Positions 17,735 through 25,778 of a DNA stretch of 64,000 bases are shown in pieces. How positions within the stretch are numbered: the first letter of the stretch is position 1; the number at the start of each line of letters is the position of its first letter. A program made the translations under genes and the position numbers. This DNA is from Actinomadura macra NBRC 14102 (GTDB taxonomy: Bacteria; Actinomycetota; Actinomycetes; Streptosporangiales; Streptosporangiaceae), in NCBI RefSeq assembly GCF_001552215.1, contig NZ_BCQT01000011.1, positions 372,001-436,000 of the forward strand. The letters run 5' to 3'. Below the pieces are notes generated by a model that saw nothing but the letters and a program-made list of their open reading frames with translations, was not told the origin of the DNA and did no database searches.

Positions 17735-18498
17735 TGGGCGCTGGGCACGCGCACCGCCTCTACGTCCCGGGCGAGTCGCCGGTGCACCGGCTGCCACCGC
17801 AGTGCAAGCTGGTCGCGGTCCTGGCGTTCGTGCTGCTGGTCGTGGCGACGCCGCGCGAGGCGCTCTGGGCGTTCGGCGTGTACGCGCTGCTCCTCGCGGG
17901 CGTCGCGGCGACGGCCCGGGTACCGTTCGGCATGGTCGTGCGGCGGATCGTCATCGAGGTGCCGTTCGTCGCCTTCGCGTTCCTGATGCCGTTCGTCGCG
18001 AACGGCGAGAAGATCAGCGTGCTCGGGTTGCGGGTGAGCGAGAGCGGGCTGTGGGGCGCCTGGAACATCCTGGCCAAGGGCACCCTCGGGGTGGTCGCGT
18101 CCATCCTGCTCGCCGCGACGACGGAGCCGCGCCTGCTGCTGCTCGGCATCGAGCGGCTGCGGATGCCGCAGCTGATCACGCAGATCGCCACGTTCATGCT
18201 GCGCTACGGCGACGTGGTCACCGCCGAACTCGGCCGGATGCGGGTCGCGCGGGCGTCCCGCGGTTTCGAAGCGCGTGATCTGCGCGCCACGCGGGTGCTC
18301 GCCAGGTCGGTCGGCGCGCTGTTCCTGCGCTCGTACGAGCGGGGCGAGCGCGTCCACCTGGCCATGGTGAGCCGCGGCTACGACGGCCGGATGCCCGTCA
18401 TGCACGACGTGGGCGCGACCGTGGCGCAGTGGACGGCCGCGGCCGCGCTGCCTCTGGCCGCCGCCGTGGTGACGGTGGCCGCTTGGACGGCGCCATGA
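17734..18498 (+). CDS. nikQ: ECF transporter transmembrane (T) component
   Basis: A 254-residue CbiQ/NikQ protein with about five membrane segments. The coupling-helix motifs ARASRGF and AMVSRGYDG are seen in the C-terminal half (the Ala-Arg-Gly and related signatures of T components). The GTG start at 17734 overlaps the nikN stop and its own stop overlaps the nikO ATG, so the genes are translationally coupled. Confidence 0.9.
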   Translation: MGAGHAHRLYVPGESPVHRLPPQCKLVAVLAFVLLVVATPREALWAFGVYALLLAGVAATARVPFGMVVRRIVIEVPFVAFAFLMPFVANGEKISVLGLRVSESGLWGAWNILAKGTLGVVASILLAATTEPRLLLLGIERLRMPQLITQIATFMLRYGDVVTAELGRMRVARASRGFEARDLRATRVLARSVGALFLRSYERGERVHLAMVSRGYDGRMPVMHDVGATVAQWTAAAALPLAAAVVTVAAWTAP

Positions 18499-19277
18499 CG
18501 CAGCCGCCCGTAGACGTGTCGCCCGGGATGCCGTCACTTGAGGTCGAGGGTCTCGCCTACGCCTACCCCGACGGGACGCAGGCCCTCTACGGCGTGGACG
18601 TGACGATCCGGCGCGGTGAGCGCGTGGCCCTCCTCGGGCCGAACGGAGCGGGCAAGACCACGCTCGTTCTGCATCTGAACGGCATCCTGCACGGCGGGCT
18701 GGGCGAGGTCCGGGTCGGCGGCCTCTCCGTCGACCCGAAGGACCGCAGGACGCTGCGGGAGATCCGCCGCCGCGTCGGCATCGTCTTCCAGGACCCCGAC
18801 GACCAGCTGTTCATGCCGACCGTGCGGGAGGACGTCGCATTCGGCCCCGCCAACCTCGGGCTGCGCGGCGCCGACCTCGACCGCCGTGTCCAGGACGCGC
18901 TGGGCCGCGTCGGCATGCTGCACGTCGCGGACCGCCCGCCGCAGCACCTCAGCTTCGGCCAGCGCCGCCGGGTCGCGGTGGCCACCGTCCTCGCGATGGA
19001 ACCGGAGATCCTCGTCCTCGACGAGCCGTCCTCCAACCTGGACCCGGCCAGCCGCCGCGAACTGGCGGAGATCCTGCTGGGCCTGGACGTCACCGTCCTG
19101 ATGGTCACCCACGACCTCCCGTACGCGGCGGAGCTGTGCCCGAGGTCGGTCATCCTGTCCGGTGGCGTGATCGCCGCCGACGCCCCGACCCGTGACCTCC
19201 TGATGGATGCCGACCTCCTGAAGGCGCACCGCTTGGAGCTTCCCTTCGGCTTCGACCCCGCCGCCGCCCTCCGCTGA
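18495..19277 (+). CDS. nikO: ECF transporter ATPase
   Basis: A 260-residue ABC ATPase. Walker A GPNGAGKTT is at ~48-56, the Q-loop in VFQDPDDQLF, signature LSFGQRRR near 152 and Walker B ILVLDEPSSNLDP near 172-182, with the switch His in MVTHD. It powers the NikMNQO importer. The ATG at 18495 overlaps the nikQ stop (ATGA). It is the last gene of the operon; a 264-bp gap follows. Confidence 0.93.
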   Translation: MTQPPVDVSPGMPSLEVEGLAYAYPDGTQALYGVDVTIRRGERVALLGPNGAGKTTLVLHLNGILHGGLGEVRVGGLSVDPKDRRTLREIRRRVGIVFQDPDDQLFMPTVREDVAFGPANLGLRGADLDRRVQDALGRVGMLHVADRPPQHLSFGQRRRVAVATVLAMEPEILVLDEPSSNLDPASRRELAEILLGLDVTVLMVTHDLPYAAELCPRSVILSGGVIAADAPTRDLLMDADLLKAHRLELPFGFDPAAALR

Positions 19278-19280
19278 CCC

Positions 19281-19391
19281 CTGCCTGGTGCGCTCCACCT
19301 GCCTGGTGCGCTCAGGTGAACCTTGGGTGACGCCCAGGTGAAGTCGGCGGGCCTGGTGGTCGCGGTCTTCGCGCGGTCCTTTCGCAGGTGA
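19281..19391. repeat. Short repeats downstream of nikO
   Basis: CTGCCTGGTGCGCTC occurs at 19281-19295 and 19299-19313 (18-bp period). CAGGTGA(A) occurs at 19313-19320, 19335-19342 and 19385-19391. The block sits between nikO and the CooC-like gene and may include an operator for the latter; no terminator-like hairpin is obvious. Confidence 0.4.
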
Positions 19392-19541
19392 TGCACCGTG
19401 CCATGGGGGTCTTCACAAGGAACGTTCACAGGCGGTGAATTTTCGGTTCGGGGTTTCTGCTTGCGCCGTCTGGTGCGCCTTGCCACACTCGGACGACCCA
19501 CTGAAAGTGGCAACGGTTTTCATCTCCGAATTGAGGTATTC

Positions 19542-20489
19542 GTGAAGGTTGCGTTCGTCGGCAAGGGCGGCAGCGGCAAGACGACCCTGTCGTCGCTGTT
19601 CGTCCGGCACCTGGCCGGGCGCGGGCTGCCCGTGGTGGCCATCGACGCCGACATCAACCAGCACCTCGGCGTGGCCCTCGGCCTCGACGAGGACCATGCC
19701 GCCAAGGTGCCCGCGCTCGGCGACCATCTCGCCGAGATCAAGGAGTATCTGCGCGGCGAGAACCCTCGCATCTCGTCCGCGAGCGCGATGGTCAAGACGA
19801 CACCGCCCGGCGAGGGGTCGCGGCTCCTGCGCTTCCGCGGCGACGACCCCCTGCACGCCCTGGCGCACGAGGTGGACGGCATCACGCTGCTGGCCACCGG
19901 CCCGTTCAACGAGGACGACCTCGGGGTCGCCTGCTACCACTCCAAGACCGGTGCGGTCGAGCTCTACCTCAACCACCTCACCGACGAGCCAGGCGAGTAC
20001 GTCGTCGTGGACATGACCGCCGGAGCCGACACGTTCGCCTCCGGGCTGTTCACGCGGTTCGACCTGATGTTCCTGGTCGCCGAGCCCACCCGCAAGGGAG
20101 TCGGCGTCTACCGCCAGTACACCGAGTACGCCCGGGACTACGACGTCGCCATCCGCGTCGTCGGCAACAAGGTCCAGAGCGAGGACGACGTCGCCTACCT
20201 GCGCCGTCACGTCGGAGACGACCTGCTCACCTGGGTCGGCCAGTCGGCGTCCGTCCGCGCCCTGGAGCAGGGACGCCGCGGCGTCGCGCTGGAGGAGGCG
20301 AACCAGGAGGCCCTCGCGCGGATGGTCACCGAGGTGGACGCGCGCGTGAAGGACTGGGAGAAGTTCCAACGGCAGGCCGTCGAGTTCCACGTCAAGAACG
20401 CGCGCAGTTGGGCGAGCAAAGCCGCGGGTGAAGACCTGGAGACGCAGGTGGACCCCGAGTTCCGCTTCCCCGTCGAGTACGCGCGGTGA
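19542..20489 (+). CDS. CooC/MinD-type deviant Walker ATPase
   Basis: A 315-residue P-loop ATPase. The deviant Walker A GKGGSGKTT starts near residue 7, followed by VVAIDADINQHLG and later VVVDMTAGADTF and LVAEPT. The layout matches CooC-type ATPases, which mature nickel enzymes such as CO dehydrogenase, but also resembles a broader actinobacterial ParA-like group. The GTG at 19542 is set by GAGG upstream. Its position just after the nickel importer is suggestive but not proof of a nickel-insertion role. Confidence 0.75.
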   Translation: MKVAFVGKGGSGKTTLSSLFVRHLAGRGLPVVAIDADINQHLGVALGLDEDHAAKVPALGDHLAEIKEYLRGENPRISSASAMVKTTPPGEGSRLLRFRGDDPLHALAHEVDGITLLATGPFNEDDLGVACYHSKTGAVELYLNHLTDEPGEYVVVDMTAGADTFASGLFTRFDLMFLVAEPTRKGVGVYRQYTEYARDYDVAIRVVGNKVQSEDDVAYLRRHVGDDLLTWVGQSASVRALEQGRRGVALEEANQEALARMVTEVDARVKDWEKFQRQAVEFHVKNARSWASKAAGEDLETQVDPEFRFPVEYAR

Positions 20490-20534
20490 TGACGGCCCTA
20501 CCGGCCGCCGGAGATCTTCACTAATCTGCCCGCC

Positions 20535-21737
20535 ATGACGACGCGGCGGATCCTCGTGATGACGGGCGGCGCGCTCGCCCCCGTGCTCCTGCTCACCCTG
20601 CTGTTCAACAACCAGTGGGTCGTCGACGCGATTCGCAAGAGCGACCTCGAGTACGACCACGGCATCGGCCGGCTGGTCAGCTGGTTCGAATATCCGCAGT
20701 GGCGCCTCACCGGTGGCAGCACCCACGCCCCAGGCAAGTTCATCGTCGCGGTGGACATTGGAACGCTGCTGTTCTTCGTCCTGCTGGCGCTGCTCGTGCT
20801 GGCCGCATGCCGGGCGATCGACCCCCAGCGCGGGCTGTTCGGCGCGGTGGTGGCCGGCTGGTGGGCCACGGTCGTCGCGGGTGGGCTGTCCGGCATCTTT
20901 CTCGGCGCGCTGATCAACTGGGCCCTGGACCTTCCCGGAGAGGAGAACAGCACGACCATCTGGAACACCATGAGCCACGGTGCGAGCTACGGCCTGGTGT
21001 ACGGCTGGCTGCCCGGCATCGGCGCGCTGGTGGGCTTCCTCTTCACCCGGCCCCGGCAGTACGCCCAGCAGCAGCCCATGCCCGTCCAGACCCTTCCGCC
21101 GAGCGGGCCCGTCCCGTCCGGTGCGCCGGGGCACTCGGGCGCGCACCTGCTGCCGGGAATGCACCCGCAACCGGGCGCGCCCATGCAGCCGGGTCAGATG
21201 CAGCCGGGTCAGATGCAGCCGGGTCAGATGCAGCCGGGTCAGATGCAGCACGGGGTCCCGATGGCGCCGCCCCAGCACGGTGGGCAAGGGCTCTCGCCGC
21301 AGCACCCTGCCGCCGTCCCGTATGTCCCCCCGCCGGGACCCCAGCAGCCACAGCAGCCGCAATGGGGCGGGACACCCGTCCCGCCCCAGGTTCCGCAGTT
21401 TCCGGGCGCGTCCGTCCCGCCGCAGCCGGGCCAGGGATTCCAGCAGGCGCCCCCGCAGCAGCCCTTCCAGCAGTCTTTCCAGGAGCCGCCGGCACCGGCC
21501 TCCCCGCCGCCCGCCGCGCAGGCGCCGCCGCTTCCCGTGCCCGAGCCCGCGCCGCCCGCCGACGACCGCGCCGAACCCGCCGAGCCTTCTCGCTCCGCCG
21601 AGCCGGCGGAGCGGCCGGAGCCCGAGCCGGAGGCCGAGACGAGGGCCGACCAGCCCGAGGACGAGACGTCCGACGGCGAGGCCAGGATGGACGCCGGGCC
21701 GGAGGATGACGACCGGCCGCTCCCGCCGCCCCGGTGA
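20535..21737 (+). CDS. Membrane protein with long Pro/Gln-rich tail
   Basis: A 400-residue protein. The N-terminal ~180 residues have about four membrane segments (MTGGALAPVLLLTLLF, LLFFVLLALLVLAA, GAVVAGWWATVVAGG, LPGIGALVGFLF). The rest is disordered: proline/glutamine-rich, then acidic Glu/Pro-rich. The tail contains four tandem MQPGQ units encoded at 21183-21242. The function is unknown; such tails often anchor or scaffold. It starts 45 bp after the CooC-like gene. Confidence 0.8.
   Translation: MTTRRILVMTGGALAPVLLLTLLFNNQWVVDAIRKSDLEYDHGIGRLVSWFEYPQWRLTGGSTHAPGKFIVAVDIGTLLFFVLLALLVLAACRAIDPQRGLFGAVVAGWWATVVAGGLSGIFLGALINWALDLPGEENSTTIWNTMSHGASYGLVYGWLPGIGALVGFLFTRPRQYAQQQPMPVQTLPPSGPVPSGAPGHSGAHLLPGMHPQPGAPMQPGQMQPGQMQPGQMQPGQMQHGVPMAPPQHGGQGLSPQHPAAVPYVPPPGPQQPQQPQWGGTPVPPQVPQFPGASVPPQPGQGFQQAPPQQPFQQSFQEPPAPASPPPAAQAPPLPVPEPAPPADDRAEPAEPSRSAEPAERPEPEPEAETRADQPEDETSDGEARMDAGPEDDDRPLPPPR
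21183..21242 (+). repeat. Four 15-bp tandem repeats (MQPGQ)
   Basis: ATGCAGCCGGGTCAG is repeated four times without change in the tail of the membrane protein, followed by a fifth, diverged start (ATGCAGCAC). The period is a multiple of three, so slippage keeps the frame. Confidence 0.95.
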
Positions 21738-21797
21738 CGCGGTGACCTGGTGACCCGGTGACCGCACCGCCCTCGGCCACCTGCGAGAATCGGCGTT

Positions 21798-22274
21798 ATG
21801 CGCGTCTTCCTGGGATCTGACCATGCCGGTTTCGAGCTGAAGGAGCACCTGGTCTCCTGGCTGAAGGCGAACGGGCACGAGCCCGTGGACTGCGGCGCGT
21901 TCGAGTACGACGCCGTCGACGACTACCCGCCGTTCGTGCTGCGGGCCGCCGAGCGGACCGCGGCCGAGCCCGGGACGCTCGGGATCGTGCTCGGGGGCTC
22001 GGGCAACGGCGAGGCGATGGCGGCGAACAAGGTGCGGGGCGTCCGCGCCGCTCTGGTCTGGAACGAGGACACCGCGACGCTCGCCCGGGAGCACAACGAC
22101 GCCAACGTCATCAGCCTGGGCGCCCGGCAACACGACGCGGCGACCGCGACCCGGTTCGTCGAGTTGTTCCTCGGCACGGCCTACTCCGGGGAGTCGCGTC
22201 ACACCCGCCGGATCAAGATGCTCGGTGAGTACGAGACGACCGGCAAGCTTCCGCCGCTGCCGTCCGGGAACTGA
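21798..22274 (+). CDS. rpiB: Ribose-5-phosphate isomerase B
   Basis: A 158-residue RpiB that interconverts ribose 5-phosphate and ribulose 5-phosphate. GSDHAGFELKEHL is at the N-terminus and LGGSGNGEAMAANKVRG in the middle. As in the mycobacterial enzyme, the catalytic Cys of the E. coli type is replaced and the Glu of GNGE acts as base. VWNEDTATLAREHNDANVISLG completes the phosphate-binding side. It lies 60 bp after the membrane protein gene in the same direction. Confidence 0.96.
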   Translation: MRVFLGSDHAGFELKEHLVSWLKANGHEPVDCGAFEYDAVDDYPPFVLRAAERTAAEPGTLGIVLGGSGNGEAMAANKVRGVRAALVWNEDTATLAREHNDANVISLGARQHDAATATRFVELFLGTAYSGESRHTRRIKMLGEYETTGKLPPLPSGN

Positions 22275-22325
22275 CCGTACGGGTCGGACCCTCGGAGGGC
22301 AGGGGAGCCTGCGGGGCGCGTTGTG

Positions 22326-22556
22326 TCAGGTGCCGTTCTCTGTGGGCGGCTTGCGGAGGCCGCCGCGCTTGCCGAGGCGGCGACGCTCGTTCTTGGCGGC
22401 CTTGGTGTTCCTGACGGCCGCCACGCCCCGGGCGGCCTCGGACGAACCAGCGGCCTGACCGGTGGCCGGGGGCTCCCCGCCCTCGGGCCGCGGACGGGAG
22501 ATGTCCCGTGCCCGCATCGCCGCGTCCACCGTGATGCGCATGCCCGACTGTCCCAT
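22326..22556 (-). CDS. Small basic protein of unknown function
   Basis: A 76-residue protein starting MGQSGMRITVDAAMRARD, then a low-complexity middle and a very basic C-terminus (NTKAAKNERRRLGKRGG). The ATG at 22556 has GAGGAGG six bases upstream, which supports translation. The MRxTVDAAMRARD opening recurs in actinomycete hypothetical proteins as far as I recall. The basic tail suggests nucleic-acid binding; nothing more can be said. It is convergent with rpiB. Confidence 0.6.
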   Translation of the reverse strand: MGQSGMRITVDAAMRARDISRPRPEGGEPPATGQAAGSSEAARGVAAVRNTKAAKNERRRLGKRGGLRKPPTENGT

Positions 22557-22756
22557 GTGCCGCCTCCTCGCCGCCCTCGGAAAGACCGTTCCGAGGAACC
22601 GGTCTTCAAGGACATTGGACACCATCAGGGCGGGATCATGGCAAGTTCCGGCCTCTCACCGGGTGGTCGATGTCACGTGGCTGGAGCGATGCAACCGGTC
22701 ACCCCTGGCGCGGATGCCCGCCCGGCGGAGCCGATGCTCGGTACAGTGCCGGAGTC

Positions 22757-23875
22757 ATGCTGCAACGACTGGTGCACCTCCTGCCGCCGAGAGCGCGCGC
22801 CATCCTGCGCAGGATCCCCGTCCTGGTGGGCCTGTACCGATGGCTGCGGCGGGGGAAACTGACCAGGGAGCGGTACGTGTTCGCCGCGCTCGCCGTCCTC
22901 GCGATCGTGACGGGCGTGACGGCGGCGACCGACACCCGCGGGCTCGCGCCGTCCGGTGCCCTGGTCCTCATCGTGCTGGGCGGCGGGCTGCTGCTGAAGG
23001 TCCGCAGCCTGGTCGTGCTGCTGTGCGTCATCGCGGCGATGGTGGCCTACGACGCCTGGCACGACATCGCCGCGATCGGGCCCGGCATGATCGCGACACT
23101 GGCGATCACGACGGTGCTGGCGCTGACGCTGGCGCGTACCCGGCAGAAGCTCGGCGTCCAGGGACTGCGCGGCGATTCGATGCTGCTGGAACTGCGCGAG
23201 CGGCTGCTCCGCCAGGGCGAGATGCCCGAGTTGCCGGACGGCTGGGACTCCCAGGTCGTGATGCTGCAGGCCGGCGGCTCCTCGTTCGGCGGCGACTTCG
23301 TGGTCTCGACCTGCGACGGGTCCTCGCTGGAGGTCGCGCTGGTCGACGTCTCGGGTAAGGGCACGGACGCCGGCACCCGAGCACTGATGTTGTCCGGTGC
23401 GTTCGGCGGCCTTCTTGGATCGATCCAAACTGATCGTTTCCTGCCCGCGTGCAACGGCTACCTGCAACGTCAGCGCTGGGACGAGGGATTCGTCACCGCG
23501 GTGCACGTCGTCGTCGACCTGAAGACGGGCGAGTATACGGTCGAGTCGGCCGGGCACCCGCCCGCGGTGCAGTTCGACGCCGCCACCGGGGAGTGGAAGG
23601 TCAGCCCGGCCAAGGGCGTGGTCCTCGGTGTCGTCCCCGACCTGCGTTGCGTGCCCGAGCGCGGCCAGCTCCGTCCCGGCGACGCGTTGCTGCTGTACAC
23701 CGACGGGCTGGTGGAGTCGCCGGGCAGCGACCTGGACGCCGGCATCGACCGACTGCTCGGCGAGGCGGAGCGGCTCGTCCCGCGTGGCTTCGCCCACGGC
23801 GCGCGGGAACTGGTGGAGACGATGGCGGCGGCCCGCGACGACGACTGCGCGCTCGTCCTCATCTGGCGCACCTGA
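22757..23875 (+). CDS. Membrane-anchored SpoIIE-type PP2C phosphatase
   Basis: A 372-residue protein. The N-terminal ~130 residues carry four membrane segments (YVFAALAVLAIVTGV, ALVLIVLGGGLLL, SLVVLLCVIAAMVAY, MIATLAITTVLALTL). The C-terminal PP2C/SpoIIE domain shows GGDFV, VDVSGKGTDAG, ESAGHPPAV and LLLYTDGLVES, the metal-binding acidic motifs. It should dephosphorylate a Ser/Thr-phosphorylated partner such as an anti-sigma antagonist. The ATG at 22757 has GGAG very close, so the start is slightly uncertain. It is convergent with a Ser/Thr kinase. Confidence 0.9.
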   Translation: MLQRLVHLLPPRARAILRRIPVLVGLYRWLRRGKLTRERYVFAALAVLAIVTGVTAATDTRGLAPSGALVLIVLGGGLLLKVRSLVVLLCVIAAMVAYDAWHDIAAIGPGMIATLAITTVLALTLARTRQKLGVQGLRGDSMLLELRERLLRQGEMPELPDGWDSQVVMLQAGGSSFGGDFVVSTCDGSSLEVALVDVSGKGTDAGTRALMLSGAFGGLLGSIQTDRFLPACNGYLQRQRWDEGFVTAVHVVVDLKTGEYTVESAGHPPAVQFDAATGEWKVSPAKGVVLGVVPDLRCVPERGQLRPGDALLLYTDGLVESPGSDLDAGIDRLLGEAERLVPRGFAHGARELVETMAAARDDDCALVLIWRT

Positions 23876-23920
23876 CCCCACAGGCCCGGGTGTCGGTGAG
23901 CACCGCCGATGTCGTCGGCG

Positions 23921-25210
23921 CTACCGCTTCTGCCGCTTGCCGCCCTTGCCCGGTTTGCCCTTCCCCTTCTGCTTCTGGTGCTTCTGTTTCGGCTGATGCG
24001 TCTTGGTGACCTGTTGCCGCGACGCACGCGGCCGCGGCGCACCCGCCTTCTTCGTCGGCTGCGCGGAGACGCCCGGCGTGGACGGGGCGGGCGGCGGGTT
24101 CGAGTCACCCCTGTGTCCCATGAGGCCGAGGATGACGGCCCCGACGATGACCGTCCCGGCCGCGGCTCCGACGCCGGCCAGCAACCGGGTCCGGGTGGAG
24201 GAGAGGCCACCGGCCAGTCCCAGCCCGATCGGCGTGAACGCCTTGGTCGCGCTGTCGTCGGCGGAACGGTCGACCAGGGCGGGCGGTGACGCGGCAGGTG
24301 CGTGGACCGCCGCGTCCGCCGACGTCGAGGAGGTGGCGATGGCCGTGGGGACGGGCCCGGCCCCATGTCCGTTGTGCCCCTGCTCGACCAGCGTCAGCAT
24401 CAGGTGGGACGCGGTCGGCCGGTCGGCCGGGTCCTTGGCCAGCGCGGCGCGGACGCTGGGGAGCAGCGGCTCGGGAAGGTGCGCGAGGTCCGGTTCTCCA
24501 GTCGTCACCCGCAGGGACGCGGCGTCGCCGCCGAACGGGAGCCGTCCGGTGCCCGCGTGGGCGATGAGGCAGCCCCAGGCGAAGATGTCGGCGGCCGGGG
24601 TCGCGGGCCCGCCGACGAGCACCTCGGGCGCCATCCAGCCGGGAGTGCCGAGCACCATCCCGGTGGTGTTGGTGGCGGTGTGGGAGTCCTGGCTGCGCGC
24701 GATGCCGAAGTCGATGACGCGGCAGCCGGACAGGGTCAGCATGACGTTGGCGGGTTTCAGATCGCGGTGGACGAGCCCGGCCGCGTGGATCGCCGCCAGC
24801 GCCGAGGCCACCCCGACCGCGACGCCGTGCAGGTCGGCGAGGGGGAGCGGCCCCTCCCCGGCGAGGCGCTGGTGCAGGGAGACGCCGCCGACATAGTCGG
24901 TGACGAGGTAGGGGCGCCCGTCCTCCTCGCCGTGGGCGAGGACGCGGGCGGTGCAGAACGAGGCCACCCGGCCGGCGAGTTCGGCCTCGTCGCGGAACCG
25001 GCGGCGGTAGGACGGGTCGTCGGCGAGGTGCGGGTGGATGGTCTTGACGGCGACCCGGCCGCCGGACGCCGGGTCGGTACCGAGGTAGACGGTGCCCATA
25101 CCGCCCGACCCGAGCCTGCCCAGCAGCGTGTGCCCGCCGACCGTGCGAGGGTCGGCGGGTTCGAGGGGCCGAATGTCTCCGTCCATGTGGTGGTCCCGAT
25201 TCCCTGGCAT
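23921..25210 (-). CDS. Membrane Ser/Thr protein kinase
   Basis: A 429-residue Hanks-type kinase. The glycine loop GRLGSGGMGTVY is at ~31-42, Lys56 in VAVKTI, the catalytic HRDLKPAN with Asp150, DFG at 167-169 and the APE-like APEVL. One membrane segment is predicted around 345-368, followed by a Pro-rich then very Lys-rich tail (KQKGKGKPGKGG). No PASTA repeats are present. The start is ATG at 25210 or 25186. Convergence with the PP2C gene (45-bp gap) suggests but does not prove a kinase/phosphatase pair. Confidence 0.92.
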   Translation of the reverse strand: MPGNRDHHMDGDIRPLEPADPRTVGGHTLLGRLGSGGMGTVYLGTDPASGGRVAVKTIHPHLADDPSYRRRFRDEAELAGRVASFCTARVLAHGEEDGRPYLVTDYVGGVSLHQRLAGEGPLPLADLHGVAVGVASALAAIHAAGLVHRDLKPANVMLTLSGCRVIDFGIARSQDSHTATNTTGMVLGTPGWMAPEVLVGGPATPAADIFAWGCLIAHAGTGRLPFGGDAASLRVTTGEPDLAHLPEPLLPSVRAALAKDPADRPTASHLMLTLVEQGHNGHGAGPVPTAIATSSTSADAAVHAPAASPPALVDRSADDSATKAFTPIGLGLAGGLSSTRTRLLAGVGAAAGTVIVGAVILGLMGHRGDSNPPPAPSTPGVSAQPTKKAGAPRPRASRQQVTKTHQPKQKHQKQKGKGKPGKGGKRQKR

Positions 25211-25778
25211 CTCTTCCGTCCGTCCATCCCCGTTCGTGGGGAAAGTATGGCGGCTTGCAGCACGAACAGTGGAAACGTCTTCGTCATGTGGATGTGGTGC
25301 TCAGTGCACCAAGGGAGTGCAGAGTGGGGATTCCGGCAGCGGTCCGGCCCGCCGATTCCTCTTCGGCGCGGGTGACGGGCGGCTGGCGGCACCGAAGGCG
25401 ATGTCCGCGCGGACGGCACCCCAGGGGTGGGAGGCGCCGACCCGCGCGGGCATCGGTCCCCGGTACCACGGTCGAGACCGGCGTCCATTTCCGCTTAATC
25501 CTATTGACTTAGTGGGTATTGCGGGTCAGTATGGATATTGCGAGTTCCGCGCTCGTCGTCTCCGCCGTTCGGGGCGCTCTTACAGCGGGGACCGCCGGAT
25601 GACCGGGACGGTGCGGCACGGCCCGTTCCGGTCACCGGCGACGCTCGCCCCGCCCCCGGCCCGTGAGGTTTCACCGGGCAAGGCCGGGTAAGAACCACTT
25701 TTGCGCACTCCCCCCAGGCGCTGGAACGCGGCGCGGCGCCGGCCGCCGCGCGCGCTGGGAAGGAGGAGGGGCGCCGCG
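25211..25778. other. 568-bp region without a convincing gene
   Basis: Upstream of the kinase on one side and of the histidine kinase on the other. No frame resembles a protein, and there is no response regulator. An AT-richer patch at 25495-25545 includes two copies of TATTGCG (25517-25523 and 25536-25542, 19 bp apart) and probably holds a promoter. The histidine-kinase ribosome site (GGAGGAGGGG) is at 25762-25771. Confidence 0.45.

Noticed and set aside
19413..22202. A 929-codon open frame on the - strand
   Set aside because: Antisense to the CooC-like gene, the membrane protein and rpiB; Leu/Arg-rich shadow with no motif.
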